Counted from the stretch's first letter, positions 1 to 11,689 are shown. The stretch is DNA of 64,000 nt from Prionace glauca (GCA_037974335.1 CM075760.1:40960603-41024602), one strand, 5' to 3'. Notes: generated by a model not told the origin, from the sequence alone. Made by a program: numbers and translations.

Positions 1-975
1 CCTTTGTTCACTTTACACATTATCATTTCTCAAATTTTGTTTTACTCTGTATTGTCTCAATTGTTATTCCACTGGGCCACATCTCTGTTTATGTCACACC
101 AGATCATGTCCCTATTTTCTGATAGCGCTGATACGCTGGAAGCAGTCTCAGTTTAAATTACAGCGCACATTGTCTCTGCATATATTAGGATAGACCGTGT
201 CTTTGTCAAAACTGAGTCTGGCATATCTCTGATTATATCAGAAAACACCACGCTGGTTAGAAATATACTGCATACTCTCTCTCAATAATGACTGAACTGG
301 GCCCAGTCTGCATTCATATTAGTACAGGTGCTGTATCGATATTTTGTGCACTCGACTGTCTCCGTATCACTGCATAAAACCCGTCCCTTGTTTATATTAC
401 AACAGATCATATTCGTTGAATTGACCATGCAAAGTTGTCCGTTATTTTCCCTTAGAATATGTGGATTAGCCATGGTAACTGTGTGGGGCTAACGGGGATA
501 GGGCAGAGGGGAGAAGCTGGGTGGGACACAGACTCGGTGGACAAGATTTGTGTTTCTGAACTGTAGGAATTCGATGGTTCTATGTCCAAGAAACATCACA
601 GACATTTGCGTGCTTATTTATTTCAAATATTCTATTTTCTAATACGCACCTTTGGAGAAATGATCTCTTTTAGCAATTCCCCTTCAGTTTTCCCAACCAT
701 AACCTTCAGCCCATCTCTGCCTTCCATGAATGCATGAAAACACCAGAGTTCATGTATTTCGCCTGAAGAGCATTTAATATGTACCTATTTATTGACAACC
801 ATTCTGTTGTTTGCTCATGCGTTAAGCATGATTACAGCCTCACTGTTTTGTTCCTGGCGTTAACTTATCTGTGTTTAGAGATCTGTTGGAAAATGGATAA
901 ATCACATCTGGAATGACGAGGAGATTACGAAAATTGATCTTCTCAGCGTCTCAATAAACTTCCTGATGTACGACT
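1..975. repeat. Diverged segmental duplication, block A
   Basis: This block aligns by eye with 7,700-8,640. Both contain the same ordered landmarks: an interval with CTGGGCCCAGTCTGCAT, then GCCATGGTAA, then GGGGATAGGGCAGAGGGGAG, and finally CTGTTGGAAAATGGATAAAT. The left part (to about 450) is a degenerate repeat of roughly 29 bp related to TCTCTGTTTATATTA. No coding sequence is recognised. A short stretch around 480-580 resembles the 3' part of a tRNA-derived SINE. Divergence looks substantial (many substitutions and small indels), so the duplication is old. Confidence 0.8.
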
Positions 976-1689
976 CAATTGTGTGCTGATTGGTGAAAAT
1001 GATGGTGAAAATGACCCTGGATATATAGCCGACAGGAGATAATTACACCTGTAATTCTCAGACTTCTTATTTCTATTGATGCAAAGGATTGAAACATCTG
1101 CTACTCTCCAGATAAAGAGCAATATTTCTGTTTAACCGTTACCTTCACCAATTCCATGGTAACCATCCTAAATATTTTCTACTGTGTATAGGTTGTACAG
1201 TCTACGTAATGCGATGAATCAGGATCAGGTGCATCATAAGACTGGCCAGACCTTATGTGATATAAACAGTGATATCACCTGGTGAACAAGGACTGCAGCG
1301 GTTCAAGATAGCAGCTCCTCACCACATTGTCAGGGGCAATCAGAGAAGGGCAACAGATGTCAGTGCTGCCCATACCCTATAAATGATTAAACATAATGCT
1401 CCAACAACAGAAGAAGAATCTAATCTAATATAGACAGATATGCTCGCGCAATGATGCCATAAACTGGCTGGGAGAATCACGTAAACCAACGTATGAGTTC
1501 TCTAGAGTAAGAGAGACAGAACATGATATAACATTTAAATAAACATTTTTTGTGCGTGTGATCATTCGAGAGAAAGTGATTTGACCAATAATGACAGGCA
1601 GGGGTCAAATGAAACGAAATCTGATGCAGGTTCTAATTTACAATGGATTGGGTGACGGTTTCCAAAAATAATCATAGAGAATTAAAACA
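976..1689. other. No recognised feature
   Basis: This AT-rich stretch has no convincing open frame, RNA gene or repeat that I can match elsewhere in the window. It separates duplication block A from the 84-bp repeat units that follow; in block B the corresponding units follow directly. Confidence 0.5.
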
Positions 1690-1975
1690 TTATAATTTGA
1701 ATAACCGGCTTCAGTGTATCACTGACAGAGACACTGGGCCCGGAGTGAGACTGGGACCTGAGAATTAGAACATTACAATGTGAATGACTGGCCCCAGTGT
1801 ATCACTAACAGAGACAGCTGGGCCCGGAGTCAGTCTGGGATCTGAGAATTAGAACATTACAATGTGAATGACTGGCCCCAGTGTATCACTGGGGCCAGTC
1901 ATTCACATTGTAATGTTCTAATTCTCAGGTCCCAGTCTCACTCCGGGCCCAGTGTCTCTGTCAGTGATACACTGA
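1690..1975. repeat. 84-bp repeat units with one inverted copy (perfect hairpin)
   Basis: Two direct units containing ACTGGCCCCAGTGTATCAC run to about 1,883. The sequence then reverses, and 1,887-1,975 reads as an inverted copy of about 1,712-1,803 with no mismatch that I could see. The centre GTG-TAT-CAC makes an almost loopless hairpin with arms of about 90 bp. The same unit is tandemly repeated at 8,641-9,095. Confidence 0.85.
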
Positions 1976-1984
1976 AGCCAGAAA

Positions 1985-2140
1985 GTCTGACAACACCAGG
2001 TTTAAGTCCAATCGATTTATGTGATAGTAAATTCACTAGCTTTCGAGGTTACCCTCTTCGTCAGGCGAATGTTCGTCACCAGAACTCTCCATTCACCTGA
2101 CGAAGAGGGTAACCTCGAAAGCTAGTGAAACGCTGCATTG
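1985..2140. repeat. Short inverted-repeat (MITE-like) element
   Basis: A perfect 32-bp inverted repeat (2,034-2,065 and 2,096-2,127, containing GCTTTCGAGGTTACCCTC) flanks a 30-bp loop. Immediately upstream, 1,990-2,020 resembles the terminal motif CAACACCAGGTTTAAGTCCA, also seen at 49,020 and 60,810. This makes it probably a small non-autonomous DNA element or a deleted member of that family. Confidence 0.6.
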
Positions 2141-3335
2141 CAACAAATTGAACAGAATTTGACACGTTAGGACAGTGCCCATATTCCCCATCATCCAAAG
2201 GTCTGGCAGAAAGTGCGGCCCAAACAGTAAAAAGAGGTTCAAAAAACTATCCCACGGCCTCCTTTGACACCAACCTATCCAGATTGCTCTTCAATTACAG
2301 GACAACATCCCCCCAATCACCATTCCCCTCCCCTCTTCAACAAATGGAATAGTCCAAGCAGAGTTCCTCATGATCACTCTTCCCAAAGTCTAATTTTCCG
2401 AGGGTGGGAGCTGACACCCAGAGCCGTTTCCATCAACTGGAACAGGCTGTTAAAGGTAGTTGTTAGGCTGTTAGTTAAGAATCATGACAATGGATACGCT
2501 GGTTATGAGACACGTTCAGGTCAGGAACAGGGCCAGATTCCTATCAAGTCCACTTGGGAGATACCATCCTATGGGAATGTTTCAAACATCTACAAACCGT
2601 GAAACCCCAAGACATGCAGGGAAAATCAATTCCCGGCACACCCGGAACTTTGGAAAGAGTCCCAGATACTCTGGCTCCTGCTCTCCATCTCCACCAGTGA
2701 GAAACTGGGAGTCTGAAATGGACAGGGCGGGTTTAGCCTCTCGGCCACATTGTCTCCCAATAAAGGGAACTTGGGCCACAACGCTCATGGTGGAAGAGGC
2801 GAGCTCCGGTCTGCTGAAACCCACTCACCTCCGAGGCTGAGCAGGAGGAACCAGACCCAGCAGTGAAATTTCAAAGAAAGGCTTCCAAGCCGGTCAGCCC
2901 TCGGCGGTTACTCAGACCGAGAGGGGGAGGGGTGTCATAACTTAAAATGGATTCATGAGTTGGGCATGACCAAGTATGAACTTCGGAATGAGGCCTGTGA
3001 AATCTGCCTATTGAGGGATCTCCACAGACTGTAAGTTGCAGAGAGTGAAACGCTGAGAGTTGGGGAAAGTGTGGGAGTTTAGGGAAGTGGGTGGAGAGGT
3101 GTTGCTGTGTCTTGTGTCTCTTACTAGCCCGTCCATACTGCCATTTCCAGATGGGTAGGTGTCTATCAGACATTATAGTTCAGAAAGTGACTTGGAACCA
3201 ACAGAAGCAGCTGATTCGTGAGTAAGTTCTTGGAAGGAAAACTGAGGAAATTTTCTGAGTAGCTCCTACTGATGTCATAACTTCAGGAAGGATTCCTCCT
3301 GTTGTTCATGTTCTTGGTACGAATCTGCTCAATGC
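2141..3335. other. Unassigned stretch with short ORFs
   Basis: Several open frames of 80-118 codons occur on both strands here, but none resembles a family I know. On the minus strand around 2,872-2,822 a hydrophobic run FHCWVWFLLLSLGG ends at a GTGAGT donor, reminiscent of a signal-peptide exon. It has no in-frame ATG close upstream and no matching second exon, so I do not call a gene. Confidence 0.4.
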
Positions 3336-3339
3336 AGCT

Positions 3340-3465
3340 GATGGAATTTGAATTAAATAAAAATTGTCTGGAAATAAAAATCTACTGATGACCATAAAAC
3401 CATATTTGATTGTCGAAAGGACCAATTTCTTTCACTGATGTCCTTTAGGGAAGGAAATCTACCAG
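3340..3465 (+). mobile_element. SINE fragment (tRNA-type, body only)
   Basis: The segment from GATGGAATTTGAATTAAAT to CCTTTAGGGAAGGAAATCT matches the body of an elasmobranch SINE seen again at 30,240-30,450 on this strand and, reversed, at 32,108-32,440 and 50,835-51,155. The tRNA-like head is missing. Confidence 0.6.
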
Positions 3466-5461
3466 GGAGAGGGGAATAAAGCAAAGGTGAATCAGCTGAA
3501 GTGGAACAAGAGAACAGGGCCAGTAAGACTCAGAAAAAGAGCAGAAATAGTGTGGCTCCTAATTAAAGCGGGTCCGGCAGGCTGAAGGGCATTTGTTTCA
3601 ATACAAAAAGTGTAACAGGTAAGGCTGATTCGTAAGGCTGATTTGGAGCTTGGATTCGTTCTTGGAACTGTGATGTTGCTGCTATTACAGAGACTTGGTT
3701 AAGGAAAGGAGAGGAATGACAGCTTAACGTACAAGGATGCCGATGATTCAAGCAGGATAGAAAATGATGTTACAGGGGAGGGACATTTTCAAGACTGGTA
3801 AGGAGAATATTGCAGCAGTACTGCAGGAGGACTGAATCCAATGTAGTTCGCATGGCTTATACAGCGAGGCAGTATGGGTAGAGTGCGGGAATAGGAAGGG
3901 TGTACTGACAAGATTCGGCATTTTCTATTGGCCTCCCAACAACTAGCGGGAGATTGAGAAAGAGATATGAATGAGAATTTGGCAAGATGCAAAAGTAACA
4001 GGGTTGTTGTGGTGGGAGAGTTAACTTCCTCAAAATTGACAGGGACTCATTTTGTGCTCAGTGTGTGGATGGGGCAGTGTTTGTAAGGATAATCCAGGAG
4101 GGCTTCCCGAAACATTATATAGATAGTCCAACTAGGGAAGCGGCTGAACTGGACCTGGTAATAGGGAATCAGCCTGGACAGATGGTCGACATTTCAGTGG
4201 GGGAGCAGTTGGGGAACAGAGGGCACAACTCAGTGAGTGTTAAGGTACGGACAGAGAAAAGTAAGTGTAATACTCAAGTGAAGACACTAAACTAGGGGAT
4301 GACTAATTATAACAATATTAGGCAGAAACGGAAGAATATAGATTGGGGCAAATATTTGAGGACAAATCAACATCTGGCACATGGGAGGCTTTCAAGTTCA
4401 AGTTGATAGGAATTCCGGATTGGCACATTCCAATGAGAATGAAGGGTAGGTATGGCAAATTTCGGGAACATTGTAAAATGAGAAAAATTATGAGCCTCGT
4501 CAAAGTGGGGAAAAAAAGATTTTTTCTAGCCTTTGAAGACACAAAACAATTATGAAATACAAGGAAAGTAAAAAGAAACTTAAGCAAAGAGTAAAGAGGG
4601 CGAAAAGGGGTCACGAGAATTAATTTGCTGAAGGATGGAAGAAAATCCGAAGGCGTTTTACACATATATAAAGGGCAAATGTTTAGCCAGGGAGGGGGTT
4701 GACACACCCGAGGACAGGTGAGGGATTCTATGCGCGGATCCAGGGAAATGACGAGGTATTGAATACTTCACATCAGTATTCACTAAAGAGAAGTACTTAG
4801 TGCATGATGAGTCTGGGAAAGGATGCACAGAGAGTTTGAGTCATGTTGAGATCAAAAAGGAGGAGATATTGGGGTTCTTGAGAAACATTACGGTAGACAA
4901 GTCCCCAGGGACTGATGTGATATACCACAGAATAATGCGAGAGGCCAGGAGGAAATTGCTGGGGTCTTGAGAGAAATCTTTGTATCATCACTGGCTATAG
5001 CGGAAGTACGAGGATTGGAGAAGAGCTGATTTTTGTTTAGGAAGAATAGCTACCATAATCCAGGTAAGCACAGGCCAATGAGCCTTTCGCCAGTGGTCAG
5101 GAAATTATCGAAGAGAATTCTTCGAGAGAGGATTTAATTCCTCTTTGAAATAAGTGGATATGTTAGTGAAAGGCAACATTTTTTTTGAAGACCAGATCGT
5201 GTCTGACTAACATGATCAAGTTTATTTTTGAGGAAGTGATGAAGATGATTGATGACGGTAGAGCAGTGGATATTGTCGACGTGGACACCAGTAAACCCTC
5301 TGACAAGGTCCCTTATGGCAGAGTGGTACAGAATTTGCAGTAAAATGAGATCAGAGGTGAGATGATTAGGTGGATGGAGAGCTGGCTCAGTCATAGAAAA
5401 CAGAGTGTAGCTGTGCAAGTGTGCGTTTCTGAATGGAGTGTTGTGGCTCAGGGATCAGTTA

Positions 5462-6271
5462 GACATAGAACATAGAACATAGAACATTACAGCACAAACA
5501 GGCCCTTCGGCCCTCGAGTTGCGCCGATCACATCAACCCCACCAATCTATAGACCTATCTATAACCCCCAATCCCATTAAACCCCATATACTCATCCAGA
5601 AGTCTTTTAAAAGACCCCAGCGAGTTCACCTCCACCACCGATGACGGCAGCCGATTCCATTCACTCACCACCCTCTGAGTGAAAAACTTACTCTTAACAT
5701 CACCTCTGTACTTCCCTCCCCGCACCTTAAATCTGTGTCCTCTCGTAGCGACCATTTCAACCCGGGGAAATAGCCTCTGAGAGTCCACCCTATCTATTCC
5801 TCTCAACATTTTATAAACCTCTATCAGGTCGCCTCTCAACCTTCGCCTCTCTAGGGAAAAGAGTCCCAGCTCCCTCAACCTATCTTCATAAGGCATGCCT
5901 CCCAGTCCAGGCAACATCCTTGTAAATCTCCTCTGTACCCTTTCAATAGCTTCTACGTCTTTCCTATAGTGAGGCGACCAGAACTGCGCACAGTACTCCA
6001 AATGAGGCATGACAAGGGTCCTGTAAAGTTGCAGCATTACCTCCCGATTCCTAAACTCAATCCCTCGATTAATGAAGGCCAGTACACCATACGCCTTCTT
6101 GACCACCTCTTCCACCTGTGAGGCCGATTTAAGAGTCTTGTGGACCCGGACCCCGAGATCCTTCTGCTCTTCAACGCTACTAAGACCCCTGCCCTTAATA
6201 GTGTACTCGTTCATCCCGTCGGTTCTGCCGAAATGGACGACTACACATTTATCCGCGTTGAAGTCCATCTG
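5462..6271 (-). mobile_element. Young 5'-truncated CR1 LINE nested in an older LINE
   Basis: Read on the minus strand, this element keeps about 235 open codons of the ORF2 C-terminus, from QMDFNADKCVVVHFGR to GFNGIGGYR with a stop at 5,555. A 3' UTR follows, with an ATGTTCT-type tail (seen as repeated ACATAGA at 5,465). RT motifs YADD and upstream are absent through 5' truncation. The same subfamily occurs on the plus strand at 41,690-42,256. The open frame and good tail suggest a fairly recent insertion. Confidence 0.85.
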
Positions 6272-6343
6272 CCTTTGCTGTTTGTCATAGATATATAGAT
6301 GATTCTGGAACCTTTGCTGTTTGTCATAGATATATAGATGATT
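6272..6343 (+). repeat. 33-bp direct duplication at the LINE 5' junction
   Basis: CCTTTGCTGTTTGTCATAG and the following bases occur at 6,272-6,304 and again at 6,311-6,343, separated by six bases. The second copy is contiguous with the older LINE's RT frame; the first abuts the 5' end of the inserted LINE. It looks like templated filler copied from the target during integration. Confidence 0.75.
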
Positions 6344-7260
6344 AGAAGGAAATTGTGGAATCAGCTTGGAGATAATCGGCACATTGGGGGAAAGGTTGGA
6401 AAGCAGAGGATGGTGATTTAAGGTAAATAGTGACAGGGCAAAAAGAACTAATTGGTTGAGTAGGCGATTAATTTGCACATTTAATTTATTGCAGAGAAAA
6501 GTTACATGATCAGTTTTGTTCAACAGAATGTGGAGAAAAAAATGGAAATGATGAAAGTGAATATAGACGCCAAGGGACTTGAGTGAATATGTGTATAAAT
6601 CATTCATGATGCAAGACAGGTTGAGACAGCTGCAAACAAAATAATAGTGAATAGTTTTTGTCAATTGGGGAAAAGAATACAGAAGCAAGGAAGTTGTGCT
6701 AAATTTGTAGAAAACACTTTGAAAATCGTCAACCGAAAAATTGGGTCCAATTTTCGGCACCGAACTCAGGCAGAATGGAAAGTCAATCGGCTGGATGGAA
6801 CGGAAAACACGAGAATAAGTCCAGAGATCAGAAACTTCAGTGACGGAAATATTTTGGAGAGGTTCGGACTAATTTCCTTGACAGGAAGTTGCTGTTGTGA
6901 CTTTAACGAGGCATTCAAAATCCTGAGGGGCCTTGACAGAGTAGATAGAGAGAAACTGTTCAATGGCAGAAGGATCTTGACACAGAGGGAGCGGGTTGAA
7001 GTAAATTAGTGGAAGAAACATGGAGACATCAGGAAAAACATTGTCAGACAGTGAGTGATCCAGATCAGGAATGTGCTGTTTGAGAGTGTGGTGCAGGCAG
7101 CGCCAATTAATGGGTTCAAAATGGGATTGGATAATTGTCTGAAAATGAACAAAATGCTAGACTGTGGGGTACAGAGTGTTATTGGATGAATTGCTCCTTT
7201 CGAGAGCCAACACACACATGACGCTTCAAAATGGCCTTCTTCTCTGCTGTAAGTACTTTA

Positions 7261-7699
7261 TCAATGTTGAAAGGGTGACAGTGGCAGAGTGGTAATATCT
7301 CTGTGAGGGTAGGCCAATTTCTCAAGATAAATATTCAAGTCCAACTACAACAGCCTTCAAAATTCAATTACAATTTTGAATGTAAAGGTCATTTCCGTGA
7401 TTGCGGCCATGACCTGAAATATATAAGATTCTCTAATGCCCTGCAGAAAATAAAACTTTCCATCATTTCCCAGTTTAGCCCAGAGGTGACTCTAGGCGCA
7501 CACGTCCTTGGCTATTACGTGCCTTTTATGATTTTCTAGAAAACCAGTAAATTCAATGTATTAGCGATTGCTAATATATGCTGGCCTTACCAGCTGGATA
7601 TTCAGCCCATGAAAGAATGAGAAACAGCAACTGAAATCAGCATTTTGCAACTCCTGCAATAGCAAAGCTTGTCCAGGAGATGGCAGCGAAACGGCACTT
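7261..7699. other. No recognised feature
   Basis: No coding region, RNA gene or matched repeat was recognised between the end of the old LINE and duplication block B. Confidence 0.5.
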
Positions 7700-8640
7700 T
7701 TTGGCACGACAATATGCAGAAGATCGTCTCAGTTATTTCTGTAATAGACTCAGTCTTTGCCCATCCTAAACGTGACCCAGTTTATATGACACGAAATCAT
7801 ATTTCTGATTATATGACAATAATCTCAGTTGATTCTGTACTCAGCAAAATCCCAGTTGTTTGAGTATGGCATGTCTCTGTTTATATGAGAAAACACGAAG
7901 CTGGTTACAGAGTGTTAGATACTGTACACACCCTCTCAGTAATGGCTGAACTGGGCCCAGTCTGCATCTATATTAGTACAGGTGCTATATTGATATCTGG
8001 TGTATTCGGCCCTGTCTCAATATTACTGCACGAAACCAGTCTCTCGATTGTATTGCAACGGATAGTATTAGTTGGATTCGCCATGCAAAATTGCCCGTTC
8101 TTTTCCCTCAGAATATGTGGAACAGCCATGGTAAATGTGTGGGGCTAATGGGGATAGGGCAGAGGGGAGGACCTGGGATGGGATGCAGACTTGGTGGGCC
8201 AGATAGCCTTTCTTCTGAACTGTAGGAATTTTATGGTTTTATGTCTAACAAACATCATTAACATTTGCGTGCTTACTTATTTTAAGTATTCTATTTTCTA
8301 ATAACCCCCTTTGGAGAAATGATCTTTTTTAGCAATTCCCCTTCAGTTTTCCCAGTGATAACCTTCAGCCCACTCTGTCTTTCATGAGTGCATGAAAACA
8401 CCAAGCAGTTTATGTGTTTCAACTGAAGAACGTTTAATATGTAATTGTTTACTGACAACCCTTCTGTTGTGTGCTCTTGCATATAAAATTATTGCAGCCT
8501 CACTATTTTGTTCCCGGTGATGACTTATCTGTCTTCAGAGATCTGTTGGAAAATGGATAAATCACGTTTCGAATGACGGGGAGATTATGAAAATTGTCCT
8601 TCTCAGTGTCTCATTAAACTTCCAGATATAGGACTCAATT
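7700..8640. repeat. Diverged segmental duplication, block B
   Basis: This is the second copy of the block at 1-975, in the same orientation and with all major landmarks in order (for example CTGGGCCCAGTCTGCAT, GCCATGGTAAATGTGTGG, CCCTTCAGTTTTCCCAG, CTGTTGGAAAATGGATAAAT). Its first third again holds the degenerate TCTCTGTTTATATTA repeat. In this copy the 84-bp tandem units follow with no gap. Such duplication is expected where Ig clusters have multiplied, but no Ig exon is included. Confidence 0.8.
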
Positions 8641-9095
8641 CTCAGACTGGAACCTGAGAATTAGAATTAGAATTAGAATTAGAACATTACAATGTGAATG
8701 ACTGGCCCCAGTGTATCACTGACAGAGACAGTTGGGCCCAGAGTCAGACTGGGACCTGAGAATTAGAACATTACAATGTGAATAACTGGCTCCAGTGTAT
8801 CACTAACAGAGACAGCTGGGCCGGAGTCAGACTGGGACCTGAGAATTAGAACATTACAATGTGAATGACTGGCCCCAGTGTATCACTGACAGAGACAGCT
8901 GGGCCCGGAGTCAGACTGGGACCTGAGGATTAGAACATTACAATGTGAATGACTGGCTCCAGTGTATCACTGACAGAGACAGCTGGACCCGGAGTCAGAC
9001 TGGGACCTGAGAATTAGAACATTACAATGTGAATGACTGGCTCCAGTGTATCACTAACAGAGACAGCTGGGCCGGAGTCAGACTGGGACCTGATA
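8641..9095 (+). repeat. 84-bp tandem repeat, about five units
   Basis: The landmark ATTAGAACATTACAATG recurs at 8,678, 8,762, 8,845, 8,929 and 9,013, spaced 83-84 bp apart. Units differ by a few substitutions (GGCCCC versus GGCTCC; GGGCCCGG versus GGGCCGG). The first unit is preceded by a short AGAATT expansion. It is the same unit as at 1,690-1,975. Confidence 0.9.
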
Positions 9096-9403
9096 TAAGG
9101 AAGGAATAATTTCTGGGGCCTGAGAGCAGGTTTCTTTGTCATGAGGAGTGAGGCAGGGATTTGTGTGGCAAACACGGATTGGAAACCCTACCACAACCGC
9201 AAGAGTGACTGATGCCATCTGACTGAGGCTTGTATTCACGAGGACTGAAACGACGAACTATGAAACCCTCATCGGAGGGAGAAAAGCAGTGCAATAAATG
9301 TTCAGGATTATTGTGTTTTTCCTAAAAAAAAAAGTTTGATCCGATGCTAATCTGTTCAAAGTGATGTTTTGTAAATAGAATCGACTTTCGGAATGGGTCC
9401 TGG
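9096..9403. other. No recognised feature
   Basis: Unique-looking sequence lies between the 84-bp array and the CA-rich microsatellite. No gene is supported here. Confidence 0.5.
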
Positions 9404-9822
9404 CAATTACACACACCCACACACCCCCACACACACACCCACACCCACACACCCACACATACACACACACACAAACACACACACACCCACACACACACTC
9501 ATACACACACACACAAACACACCCACACACACACACCCACACACACAGACACACACACACACCCACACATACACACACACACAAACACACACACACCCAC
9601 ACACACACACCCACACATACACACACACACAAACACACACACAGACACACACAACACACACACAAACACAAACACACACACACAGAGAAACACACACAAA
9701 CACAAACACACACACACACACAGACCCCCACACACAGTCTCACACACACGCAAACACACATACACACACACAAACACACACACATACACACACACACACA
9801 CACTCACACACACAACACACAG
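9404..9822 (+). repeat. CA-rich microsatellite
   Basis: This is about 420 bp of interrupted CA dinucleotides with CCCACA and AACACA variants. It opens long frames on both strands that are only repeat artefacts. Confidence 0.95.
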
Positions 9823-10749
9823 GTGCTGTCAAAAGATAAGATTAGCACAAGACGACAGTTGTATAAGTATTCCATTTTATTCCGTTTTAATGAAGGACAG
9901 GGGAGAGACACAAAAAGGATGCTGGGACACTGATATAGATGAACCTTAAAATTCTCCCATTCTCGAGAATCCTTCAAAACTTCATCCCATGAAGGATATA
10001 TCGAATTTATTTTCCAAAGTTTCTGTGAAATCTAATTCCATCACCCTTCCAAGCTGTTCATTCCAGTTCATCACAACTCTGGTGTAAAAGTAAACACTTA
10101 CCTTTCTGTCTCGCTGCTCAATAAAATAAATTTGTGCCCATTGGTTGCTGACCGTCCCCCAGTTGAAAGATTCTCCCTTTAATTAACCCAATCACAACTT
10201 CATGATTATGAACACTAATAAATGTGTTGAAAAGACTGGCAAGGAGATACAGACAGCGGGAGAGTTTGGAGAAAGCAAACCGGGGTGGGGGGGGGGGGGG
10301 GCTGACAGATAAAAGCTAAGGAACAAAAATAAATAGCAGATGGAGAGAAAATGATCAAACAATGAAAGATAACAGCTATCATTCCCTCCCTTCACAGATC
10401 CCGGGGGAGTTCAGTGACTGATCCACTGACCATCCAGTTATGTCCGGGAATGGAAACTTTAACCAGATCACACCAGGCTCATTTGTAAATGTCACCGCAA
10501 TGTGACCTGTCTGACTCTGCCCTGACTCTGTGGGCAGATATAAGCCGCACTGACAGATGTTCTCACCAGATTGTGGTCTCTGGATTTATTTTCTGCTCGG
10601 AAGGGAGATGTGCGGTTTGGAACCGGCAGCAAAGAAACAGGAAGTTGTGTAACCTGAGAATGAAACAACCGGGGCCAGTTTGATGTTATCACCGTGAACA
10701 GTCTTCCTGCCTGTGAGAGTAAACTCACTCTGAAAGCATCAAGAACAGT
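9823..10749. other. Mostly unassigned; faint LINE remnant and G run
   Basis: The stretch around 10,030-10,190 resembles a decayed minus-strand CR1 3' region. A 15-base G run sits at 10,287-10,301. The sequence from 10,430 onwards has no frame I recognise and may include the 5' untranslated part of the following CR1 element, whose true start I cannot place. Confidence 0.4.
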
Positions 10750-10757
10750 CACACAGA

Positions 10758-11654
10758 TTGCTGCCGGTCTCAGCATTACAGTCACCCCCATGGGAACTGG
10801 TGCACCCCAGGGTCCTTCCCAGTGACCATGTCTGCAGTAAGTGCAGGTTGCTGGAGGAGCTCCAGCTCAAGGTGGATGAGCTGGCCTCTGAGCTACAGAC
10901 ACTGAGGCTCATCAGGGGGAGAGAGGGTGCCCCTAGACTGGCTAAATCTAAGGGTCAGGGACAAAAAGGGGCTGCTGGGAGGAGGAAGGGGGGTGAGGAG
11001 AGGAGGCCTCAGCCTCTTAACCTGCATAACAGGTTTGAGGTTCTTGCTTCCAGTCTGGAAGAGGACGAGGCAAGAGAGGTTGGTGAGCAAACTGCACACG
11101 GTACAGTGATGCAGCAGGACATAGGCAAAGAGAAGGGGAAAAGGAACGTAGTAGTGATTGGGGATAGTGGGGTGAAGGGTATTGACACTGTCCTTTGTCA
11201 CAATGACAAAGTGCACAGAAGGGTGTGTTGTCTGCCTGGTGCTCGGGTACAGGATGTCGCAGCTGGGCTGCAGAGGAATCTGGAGTGGGAGGGTGAGAAC
11301 CCAGTCGTTGTAGTACATGTGGGTGCCGGCGACGTAGGCAAAATGCGGACTGAGGATCTGGGAAGGGAGTATGAGAAGCTGGGAATGGAATTAAAAAGTA
11401 GAACCGACAAGGTGGTTATCTCTGGGCTACTGCCTGAACCGAGGGCAGACGGGTGTAGGGTTGATAGGATAAAGGAAGTAAATGGGTGGCTCAGGGATTG
11501 GTGTGGGAGGAATGGGTTCGAATTTATGGGGCATTGGCACCAGTATTGGGGTAGGTGGGACCTGTTCGGGCAGGATGGGGTTGGTCTGAATCATGCTGGG
11601 ACCAGAGTGCTGGCGAATCGAGTAAAGAGGACTGTAGACAAGGCTTTAAACTAA
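10758..11654 (+). CDS. CR1 LINE ORF1 protein (SGNH esterase-like)
   Basis: This is an open frame of 298 codons. A CSKC zinc-knuckle-like pair lies near residue 26, followed by a short coiled-coil ([19 protein letters not shown]) and a basic linker. An SGNH-hydrolase-like domain runs from about residue 130: VVVIGDSG (block I), VVVHVGAGD (block III position) and DGVGLNHAG (block V position). CR1-clade ORF1 proteins are known to carry an esterase domain and to bind RNA or membrane. Here the usual ND of block III reads GD, and the usual His of block V appears replaced (DGVG rather than DGVH), so esterase activity is doubtful. The frame ends at TAA just before ORF2. The start is the only upstream in-frame ATG and is uncertain. 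Confidence 0.8.
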   Translation: MLPVSALQSPPWELVHPRVLPSDHVCSKCRLLEELQLKVDELASELQTLRLIRGREGAPRLAKSKGQGQKGAAGRRKGGEERRPQPLNLHNRFEVLASSLEEDEAREVGEQTAHGTVMQQDIGKEKGKRNVVVIGDSGVKGIDTVLCHNDKVHRRVCCLPGARVQDVAAGLQRNLEWEGENPVVVVHVGAGDVGKMRTEDLGREYEKLGMELKSRTDKVVISGLLPEPRADGCRVDRIKEVNGWLRDWCGRNGFEFMGHWHQYWGRWDLFGQDGVGLNHAGTRVLANRVKRTVDKALN

Positions 11655-11689
11655 TTAGGGGGGGGGAGGGTGCGAGGGTAGGTGACGCT

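Larger units (their letters stand above)
3485..7260 (+). mobile_element. Old, decayed CR1-type LINE, split by a nested LINE
   Basis: Remnants of ORF2 occur in order. The endonuclease fragment AITETWL lies near 3,690. The motif ELDLVIGN lies near 4,160, followed by RT pieces up to about 5,460, ending at the [11 protein letters not shown] region. The RT frame resumes after the insertion at about 6,305, and C-terminal and 3' UTR-like sequence continues to about 7,260. Stops and frameshifts are frequent, so it is inactive. An unrelated minus-strand LINE (5,462-6,271) interrupts it. Confidence 0.75.

Noticed and set aside
8641-9095. CRISPR-like array
   Set aside because: The 84-bp units are contiguous tandem repeats without spacers, in a vertebrate genome.
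9258-9839. Long open frames on both strands rich in Cys/Val or His/Thr
   Set aside because: They are translations of an interrupted CA microsatellite.
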